NCBI RefSeq assembly: GCF_009765865.1
Contig: NZ_LMUQ01000026.1
Span: forward strand, 444,208 to 508,207
Source: Acidisoma sp. L85
GTDB lineage: Bacteria > Pseudomonadota > Alphaproteobacteria > Acetobacterales > Acetobacteraceae
Reading direction: 5' to 3'
Length of the DNA: 64,000 nucleotides
The notes under the pieces were generated by a model. The model was not told where the DNA came from and did no database searches. It worked only from the letters and a program-made list of their open reading frames with translations. The position numbers and the translations under genes are program-made. Positions 59,071 through 64,000 of the stretch are shown in pieces (position 1 is the stretch's first letter; every line of letters starts with the position of its first letter).

Positions 59071-61914
59071 CTAGTGAGCCGCTCCCCAGCTCGCGCCTAT
59101 CCCCGTCTCTACCAATAGCGGCACGGAAAGTTTCGCGGCGTTCTGCATGACCTCGCGCGCCACCGCGGCCGTCTGATCCGCTTGCGCCTCGGTCGCTTCG
59201 AAGAGCAATTCGTCATGCACCTGTAGGAGCATCCGGGCATCGAGACCGGCGGCGCGCAGAGCGGCGGGCAGTTTGACCATGGCCATCTTGATGACGTCGG
59301 CGGCACCACCTTGCAGAGGGGCGTTGATCGCCTGGCGCTCGGCACCGCTGCGGCGGGCGCCGTTTTTGTCGGCAATGCCCGGAATCCAGCAGCGGCGGCC
59401 GAAGGGCGTGCGGACGAAGCCTTGGTCGCGGGCTTCCTGTTTCGTGCGTTCCATGTATTCGCGGATGCCCGGATAGCGGATGAAATAGGCTTCGATGTAG
59501 CGGCGCGCCTGGCCCGCATCGATTTGCAACTGTCGCGCCAGACCGAAAGCGCTGATGCCGTAGATGATGCCGAAGTTGATCGCCTTTGCGCGGCGCCGCG
59601 TTACGCTATCCATCTTCTCCATCGGCACGCCGAATACTTCCGAGGCGGTGCGGGCATGGATGTCCTCGCCCTTCGCGAAGCTCTCCCTTAGAATGGGGAG
59701 ATCCGCGACATGGGCGAGCAGGCGAAGCTCGATCTGCGAGTAGTCGGCGCTGACCAGGACGTGGCCCGGCTCGGCGACGAAGGCGCGGCGGATGCGGCCG
59801 CCCTCCTCAGTGCGGATGGGGATGTTCTGCAGGTTGGGGTCGGTGGAGGAAATGCGGCCGGTGCTGGTCGCCGCCATCATGAAACGCGTGTGGACGCGCT
59901 TGGTGTCCGCGTCGATTTCCTCGACGAGCGCATCGGTATAGGTCGATTTGAGCTTGGCGAGTTGCCGCCATTCCAGAATGCGTTCGGGCAACGCATGGCC
60001 TTGATCGGCAAGGTCCTGCAGCACCGAGGCGTCCGTGCCCCAGGCTCCGGTCTTGCTGCGCTTGCCGCCACCGAGCGCCATCTCGTCGAACAGCACTTCA
60101 CCTAGCTGCTTCGGGCTGCCTAAGTTGAAGGGGCGCCCCGCGAGGCGGTGGATTTCGGTCTCGCCCACCGCCATGCGCTCAGCGAAATCGGCGGAGAGAC
60201 GGCGAAGCTCGACGGCGTCCACGCGGATGCCATGCTGTTCCATTTCCAGCAGCACAGGTACGAGGCGCCGTTCGGTGCGCTCGTAGAGGTCGAGCGACTG
60301 GTTGGTTCGCAACTGTGGACGAAGGATGTGCCAGAGGCGAAGGGTCGCGTCGGCATCCTCGCCAGCATAGGCGGTGGCCTGTTCCAGCGGGACGGCCGCG
60401 AAGGTGACCCGGGCGCGGCCGGTGCCGGTGATGGACTCCAGGCCCATCGGCGTATGGCCAAGATGCATCGCCGCGAGTTCGGAAATGCCGTGACCGTGGC
60501 GCCCGGCATCCTGGGCGTAGGAGATGAGCATGGTGTCGTCGAGCGGCCCGATGCCTTTCGGCGCTCCGGCACGCTCCAACACTGCGAGATCGAATTTCGC
60601 GTTCTGGAAGATCTTCAGCACCGAGCGGTCGAGCAGGAGCGGCGCGAGAGCGACTAGCGCCTCCTCCGGGTCGATCTGCGGGCCGCTGAGCAGGTCGTGA
60701 CGCAGCGGAATGTAGCAGGCGCGGCCGGGGGCGGTGGCGAGGCAGATGCCGACGAGCGCGGCGCGAACGGCATCGACGCCATCGGTCTCGACGCCCAGCG
60801 CGAGGAAGCCGTTCTCCGTCGCCTCCGCGATCCAGGGCTGAAGCCCCTCCAGGGTCGTGATGGCGGCATAACCGCCGAAAGGTGGCGCTTCGCCCGGCGC
60901 CACCGCGATCGGTGCTGGTGCCGGAGTGCCGAAGGGCGCTGCCCGCTCGGCTTCGGAGGCGATCGGGCGCGGTGCGGCGCGGCCACCGGCGTCGTAACCG
61001 AGACGCTGAGCAATCGAGCGGAAGCCTTGGGCGGCGAGGAAGGGGCCGAGCGTCGCGGGATCCGGCATGCAGACGCCGAGGCTATCGACGGGCTGGGGCA
61101 GCGGAACGTCGTCCCGCAAGATGACGAGGGTGCGCGAGAGGCGAGCCGCCTCGGCATGCTCCACCAGGGCATCACGGCGCTTGGAAGGCTTCATGTCATT
61201 GCGGGCCGCGGCGAGGATGGCCTCGAGGGTGCCATATTCGCCGATGAGCTGGGCGGCGGTCTTCGGCCCGATGCCGGGCACGCCGGGAACGTTATCGACG
61301 CTGTCACCGATCAGCGCCTGCACGTCGATCACCTTGTCGGGTGTAACGCCGAATTTCTCCATGACCTCGGCCTCGCCGATCGGCTTCTGCTTGATCGGGT
61401 CCAGCATCCCGACGCCGCCGCCGATGAGCTGCATGAGGTCCTTGTCGGAGGAGACGATCGTCACCCGGCCGCCCTGGGCCCGAACGGCGACGGCGTAGGA
61501 GGCGATGATGTCATCCGCCTCCCAATCCGCGAGCTCGATGGCCGGCACGCCGAAGGCGGCCGTCGCCTCTTTCACCAGGGCGAATTGGGGGATGAGATCG
61601 TCCGGTGGCGGCGGGCGGTGGGCCTTGTAGTCACTGTAGAGGCGGTTGCGGAAGGTCGTGCGCCCAGCGTCGAAGATCACGGCGATGTGAGTACCGACGT
61701 GATCTTTCAGCAGCCGTGCGAGCATATTGGTGAAGCCGTAGACGGCATTGACCTGCAGCCCATCCCCCCGATTCATCGGCGGGATGGCATGATAGGCGCG
61801 GAAGATGAAGCCCGAGCCGTCCACCAGCACGAGGTGCAGCGGCGAGGCCTCGGCGGCTGGCGCGTCACTCATGGTTTTGCCGCTCGGTCCGGACTCGCTC
61901 TCAGTGTCCGTCAT
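59071..61914 (-). CDS. polA: DNA polymerase I
   Basis: Pol I fills gaps and removes RNA primers during replication and repair. The 947-residue protein has three domains. The 5'-3' flap nuclease (~25-290) has LVDGSGFIFRAYHAIPP and GDSVDNVPGVPGIGPKTAA. The 3'-5' exonuclease-type domain (~350-545) and the polymerase domain (~560-947) follow, the latter with motif A VSADYSQIELRLLAHVAD, motif B RRAKAINFGIIYGISAFG and motif C LLQVHDELLFEA. In the exonuclease domain the first metal ligand, Asp in E. coli (D355), is Gly374 (LALGVETDG), while Glu376, Asp442, Tyr518 and Asp522 remain; proofreading may be reduced. The ATG at 61914 overlaps the upstream zinc-finger gene by 14 nt; a second ATG at 61872 is possible. 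Confidence 0.93.
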   Translation of the reverse strand: MTDTESESGPSGKTMSDAPAAEASPLHLVLVDGSGFIFRAYHAIPPMNRGDGLQVNAVYGFTNMLARLLKDHVGTHIAVIFDAGRTTFRNRLYSDYKAHRPPPPDDLIPQFALVKEATAAFGVPAIELADWEADDIIASYAVAVRAQGGRVTIVSSDKDLMQLIGGGVGMLDPIKQKPIGEAEVMEKFGVTPDKVIDVQALIGDSVDNVPGVPGIGPKTAAQLIGEYGTLEAILAAARNDMKPSKRRDALVEHAEAARLSRTLVILRDDVPLPQPVDSLGVCMPDPATLGPFLAAQGFRSIAQRLGYDAGGRAAPRPIASEAERAAPFGTPAPAPIAVAPGEAPPFGGYAAITTLEGLQPWIAEATENGFLALGVETDGVDAVRAALVGICLATAPGRACYIPLRHDLLSGPQIDPEEALVALAPLLLDRSVLKIFQNAKFDLAVLERAGAPKGIGPLDDTMLISYAQDAGRHGHGISELAAMHLGHTPMGLESITGTGRARVTFAAVPLEQATAYAGEDADATLRLWHILRPQLRTNQSLDLYERTERRLVPVLLEMEQHGIRVDAVELRRLSADFAERMAVGETEIHRLAGRPFNLGSPKQLGEVLFDEMALGGGKRSKTGAWGTDASVLQDLADQGHALPERILEWRQLAKLKSTYTDALVEEIDADTKRVHTRFMMAATSTGRISSTDPNLQNIPIRTEEGGRIRRAFVAEPGHVLVSADYSQIELRLLAHVADLPILRESFAKGEDIHARTASEVFGVPMEKMDSVTRRRAKAINFGIIYGISAFGLARQLQIDAGQARRYIEAYFIRYPGIREYMERTKQEARDQGFVRTPFGRRCWIPGIADKNGARRSGAERQAINAPLQGGAADVIKMAMVKLPAALRAAGLDARMLLQVHDELLFEATEAQADQTAAVAREVMQNAAKLSVPLLVETGIGASWGAAH

Positions 61915-62110
61915 CTTCGGCGGGATCGCCCGAGAGGATATACAGCCGCGAGCAATAGGGGCAGGTCACCTGGGTAGCGGGGTGGCCCAGCGGACCCTGC
62001 ATCCGCAGATACACGCGAGGGTGGCCGAGGCGCCCGCCACCGCCGTCGCAACTGACGGCACGTTCGTTGACCTGGATGACCTCGACCGGCCGCGTGACTG
62101 TGACGCTCAT
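61901..62110 (-). CDS. CHCC-type zinc-finger domain protein
   Basis: The 69-residue protein has the zinc-binding pattern VSCDGGGGRLGHPRVYLRM followed by VTCPYCSRLYIL, i.e. Cys, His, then Cys-x-x-Cys. This matches the CHCC zinc-finger family, related to the mitochondrial complex I assembly subunit NDUFS6. The bacterial protein is common in alphaproteobacteria and may be linked to complex I. The ATG at 62110 has GGGAG upstream. The last 14 nt overlap the polA start, so the two are translationally coupled. Confidence 0.84.
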   Translation of the reverse strand: MSVTVTRPVEVIQVNERAVSCDGGGGRLGHPRVYLRMQGPLGHPATQVTCPYCSRLYILSGDPAEDDGH

Positions 62111-62687
62111 CGACTTTGCTCCCGCCCCGGCCCGCTTGCCGCTTCGCATATCAATGTTAACGCCTGCGGGCAGCGTCAACCATCCCTTGCTTACGCGCGT
62201 GGCTCGCGTCAGAGGAAGGTGATCCCTGACAAGGGGACTAACGCCGGGAATGGACACTGCCTGTGCCCGAAGATTCGGCGGGTAGTTTGCCGAAAATAGC
62301 TCGGATAATTGCTACGACGAAGGTTCTCTTCCTGGACCGCGCCAAGATGTTGGTGAAGGGCATAAAAGCCGGTTCGGTTCTCGTGATTGAACTGTGGTTG
62401 AAACTGTGGTTGGGCCTGTGGCTGTTGAGGGACAATGAAAAAATCATGTATTCGAACCATCGCTTGCTGGGCTGTATGTCGAAAGTCGTTTCCATTACCT
62501 GCGCGAACGCCACCACTCATTTTACTCTCCGAATCCAGGCTGCAAGAGACGCTCTTCTATCTCGATACGACTCTAGCGGCCCGGCCAATATCCTCAGCTT
62601 ACCGGGCTGCATTGCTTACCCCTGATTTTGGTCCTCAGGTGGAGGCGCCAGTTTGGGCGCGAATTGGTCCCATGCTAGCCACTGTGA
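62111..62687. other. Divergent intergenic region with a short tandem repeat
   Basis: These 577 bp lie between the zinc-finger/polA unit and the hydrolase gene. Short open frames are present on both strands, but none has a recognisable motif. Positions 62391-62426 carry a three-copy 12-nt repeat, listed separately. Promoters for both flanking units should be here; no strong pair was found. Confidence 0.45.
62391..62426. repeat. Three-copy 12-nt tandem repeat
   Basis: Units ACTGTGGTTGAA, ACTGTGGTTGGG and CCTGTGGCTGTT lie head to tail. Read on the minus strand they would encode QPQF-like repeats. Copies one and two differ at two positions. Confidence 0.6.
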
Positions 62688-63719
62688 ATGACCGCGCATG
62701 ATGCGACGAACTGGATCCAACGCCCCGTTGCCAGGCTCGCTATCGTCATTGGCTCCGTGATTCTGCTGGGGTGCAGCATCCCCCAGAGGATCGTTCCCCG
62801 GCACCCGCCACCACCGATCGTGACCGACGGCACCTTCGTCATGCCGGATGGCGCTCGTTTGCCCTACCGCGAATGGCTGCCCGCCGGCGACCCGGCCGTC
62901 GTTATGCTCGCGCTGCACGGTATAGACGACAGCCGCGACGCTTGGGAGAAGCCGGGACCGATCCTCGCGACCAAGGGGATCGCCGTGATCGCGCCTGACG
63001 AGCGCGGATTCGGCGCGGCGACCGGTCGCGGGCGTTGGCCGGGTACCGCGACCATGGTGACGGACGCGCGCGCGATGGCGCTGACGGTGCGTGAAAGATA
63101 CCCCACGGCAAGGCTGTATCTCGCCGGGGAGAGTATGGGGGGCGCCGTGCTCATGGCCCTCGCCGCGAGCCCCGAGGCGCCGCCGGTGGATGGCTATGTC
63201 CTGAGCGCCCCCGCAGTCTGGGGTCGCAGCCAGATGAACTTGTTGCTCCGCTCGACGCTGTGGCTCGCCGACCACACGGTCCCCGAGATGACGCTCAGCG
63301 GTCGCGGTGCCGGGGTGCGGCCGACGGACAATATGGCCGCCTGGCGCCGGCTGTCCGAGGATCCCCTCACCCTGCGGGAAACGCGGGTGGATTCAGTGAA
63401 AGGCCTGGTCGATCTTATGGATGCCGCCCTGGCGGGGGCCGGACATATCCGGCAGCCTGCTCTGTTCCTGTATGGCGGGCATGACGAGCTCGTGCCGAAG
63501 CCGGCCATGGCAGCGGCATGGCGTGCGGCTCAGGCCAGCGGGACGCCCCGCGAGGTCTTCGCCTATTACCCGAATGGCTACCACCTTCTCGAACGCGACC
63601 ACGAGGGCGCCGAGGTGACCCGTGACATCGCAAGTTGGCTGCTTAACCAGTCATCCCCCCTGCCCTCCGGCGCCGAGGCACGCGCGACGAGTTGGCTAGC
63701 GCGACAGCCGGCGGACTGA
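62688..63719 (+). CDS. Lipoprotein alpha/beta hydrolase (monoacylglycerol-lipase-like)
   Basis: The 343-residue protein has a lipoprotein-type signal (RLAIVIGSVILLGCS, lipobox LLGC), so it is probably attached to a periplasmic membrane face. The alpha/beta-hydrolase domain has the oxyanion HG block ALHGIDDSRDAW, the nucleophile elbow LAGESMGGAVLM with catalytic Ser, the acid Asp in LYGGHDELVPK, and the catalytic His in YPNGYHLLERDHEG. The pattern matches serine esterase/monoglyceride lipase (YtpA/PldB-like) proteins that hydrolyse lysophospholipids or monoacylglycerols. The ATG at 62688 is used. tRNA-Arg follows 54 bp downstream. Confidence 0.85.
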   Translation: MTAHDATNWIQRPVARLAIVIGSVILLGCSIPQRIVPRHPPPPIVTDGTFVMPDGARLPYREWLPAGDPAVVMLALHGIDDSRDAWEKPGPILATKGIAVIAPDERGFGAATGRGRWPGTATMVTDARAMALTVRERYPTARLYLAGESMGGAVLMALAASPEAPPVDGYVLSAPAVWGRSQMNLLLRSTLWLADHTVPEMTLSGRGAGVRPTDNMAAWRRLSEDPLTLRETRVDSVKGLVDLMDAALAGAGHIRQPALFLYGGHDELVPKPAMAAAWRAAQASGTPREVFAYYPNGYHLLERDHEGAEVTRDIASWLLNQSSPLPSGAEARATSWLARQPAD

Positions 63720-63773
63720 TGCCTCTTCCCCATCAGCATCGTCCGCGCTATGGAGGCGCTGCCGCCACGGCAC

Positions 63774-63850
63774 GGACCCGTAGCTCAGCTGGATAGAGCG
63801 TTGCCCTCCGAAGGCAAAGGCCGGACGTTCGAATCGTCTCGGGTCCGCCA
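63774..63850 (+). tRNA. tRNA-Arg (anticodon CCG)
   Basis: The 77-nt gene folds as a clover-leaf: the acceptor stem GGACCCG pairs with CGGGTCC before GCCA; the D arm contains AGCTCAGCTGGATAGAGC; the anticodon stem TTGCC/GGCAA holds the loop CTCCGAA with anticodon CCG (reads CGG, arginine); and the T loop contains GTTCGAATC. The CCA end is encoded. It stands alone; the gene after it is not clear. Confidence 0.95.
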
Positions 63851-63949
63851 ATTGAAACAGCGACTTAGCTTGAACCCACATCCGCTTCTGAAGGCTCGTG
63901 GGTCCAACCGTCGTCGTTGCTTGCCTGCGTGAGCCTCTATCAGGCCTCG

Positions 63950-64000
63950 ATGATTTCGAAAAAGCGTCGAGTGACGGTCAACCTGGATACGATCGTGGCT
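63950..64000 (+). CDS. Possible 5' end of a gene running off the window
   Basis: From an ATG at 63950 the frame reads MISKKRRVTVNLDTIVA up to the window edge, with a moderate AGGCC upstream. Seventeen codons are too few to assign a family. The composition is consistent with the start of a small basic protein. Confidence 0.25.
   Translation, partial: MISKKRRVTVNLDTIVA

Noticed and set aside
60697-61977. 426-codon plus-strand frame over polA
   Set aside because: Antisense shadow of polA with no motif; polA is unmistakable on the minus strand.
1-64000. CRISPR arrays, insertion sequences, rRNA operons
   Set aside because: No regularly spaced repeats, transposase motifs, terminal inverted repeats with target duplications, or rRNA sequence were seen.

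Overview
The window is GC-rich chromosomal DNA from an alphaproteobacterium, most likely Rhodospirillales/Acetobacteraceae. The basis is the gene complement: a hisZ-purA pair, an ileS-lspA-DUF3035 lipoprotein string, a Zur/znuABC locus, a zinc-ligand-poor L36 protein, a CHCC zinc-finger gene overlapping polA, and a DUF1127 protein. The lineage is inferred from gene families and order only. There is no CRISPR array, prophage, insertion sequence or rRNA operon. One tRNA gene (Arg, anticodon CCG) lies near the right end.

Layout. 1-2.9 kb: the 5' end of atpH, a MocR/GntR-aminotransferase regulator, a divergent DUF1127 gene and an unusual SDR. 2.9-6.1 kb: zur divergent from znuABC, with two palindromic Zur-type boxes between them. 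6.1-8.0 kb: ribF and xerC (minus strand). 8.2-15.2 kb: priA, ileS, lspA, a DUF3035 lipoprotein and a second SDR. 15.5-22.4 kb: three very large glycosyltransferase genes, probably a surface-glycan locus, meeting convergent sthA. 24.4-28.4 kb: a signalling operon (PleD-like GGDEF response regulator, FIST-domain sensor, histidine kinase). 28.4-29.6 kb: a membrane fatty-acid desaturase. 30.4-31.6 kb: a cobalt-type nitrile-hydratase-family enzyme encoded as three small overlapping genes. 31.6-36.2 kb: a metallophosphatase, an ABC-2 exporter with a histidine phosphatase, a beta-carbonic anhydrase and a SYLF lipoprotein. 37.0-39.7 kb: puuA/puuB-type polyamine genes. 40-45.8 kb: a LacX-type epimerase, an EcsC-family protein, an M20 amidohydrolase and a CPA1 antiporter. 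46.7-51.2 kb: an aldo/keto reductase, a second metallophosphatase and an overlapping MBOAT/SGNH O-acylation pair. 51.3-55.3 kb: hisZ, purA, a BrnT/BrnA toxin-antitoxin module, a HAD hydrolase and rpmJ. 55.7-58.9 kb: a small membrane protein and a GntR/UTRA-frlB-frlD cluster for fructoselysine-type Amadori products, with a perfect 21-bp operator-like palindrome. 58.9-64 kb: a three-hairpin palindromic repeat, polA, the CHCC zinc-finger gene, a lipoprotein alpha/beta hydrolase and tRNA-Arg.

Most of the window is housekeeping or central metabolism interleaved with small catabolic cassettes (nitrile/amide, gamma-glutamyl-polyamine, carbamoyl-amino acid, Amadori product), which fits a soil- or plant-associated heterotroph. 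The least ordinary parts are the split nitrile-hydratase operon, the FIST/kinase/diguanylate-cyclase operon, the frl cluster with its operator, the large glycosyltransferases carrying accessory domains, the three-hairpin repeat, and a DNA polymerase I whose first 3'-5' exonuclease metal ligand is glycine. Several 0.6-0.9 kb gaps hold no recognisable gene.
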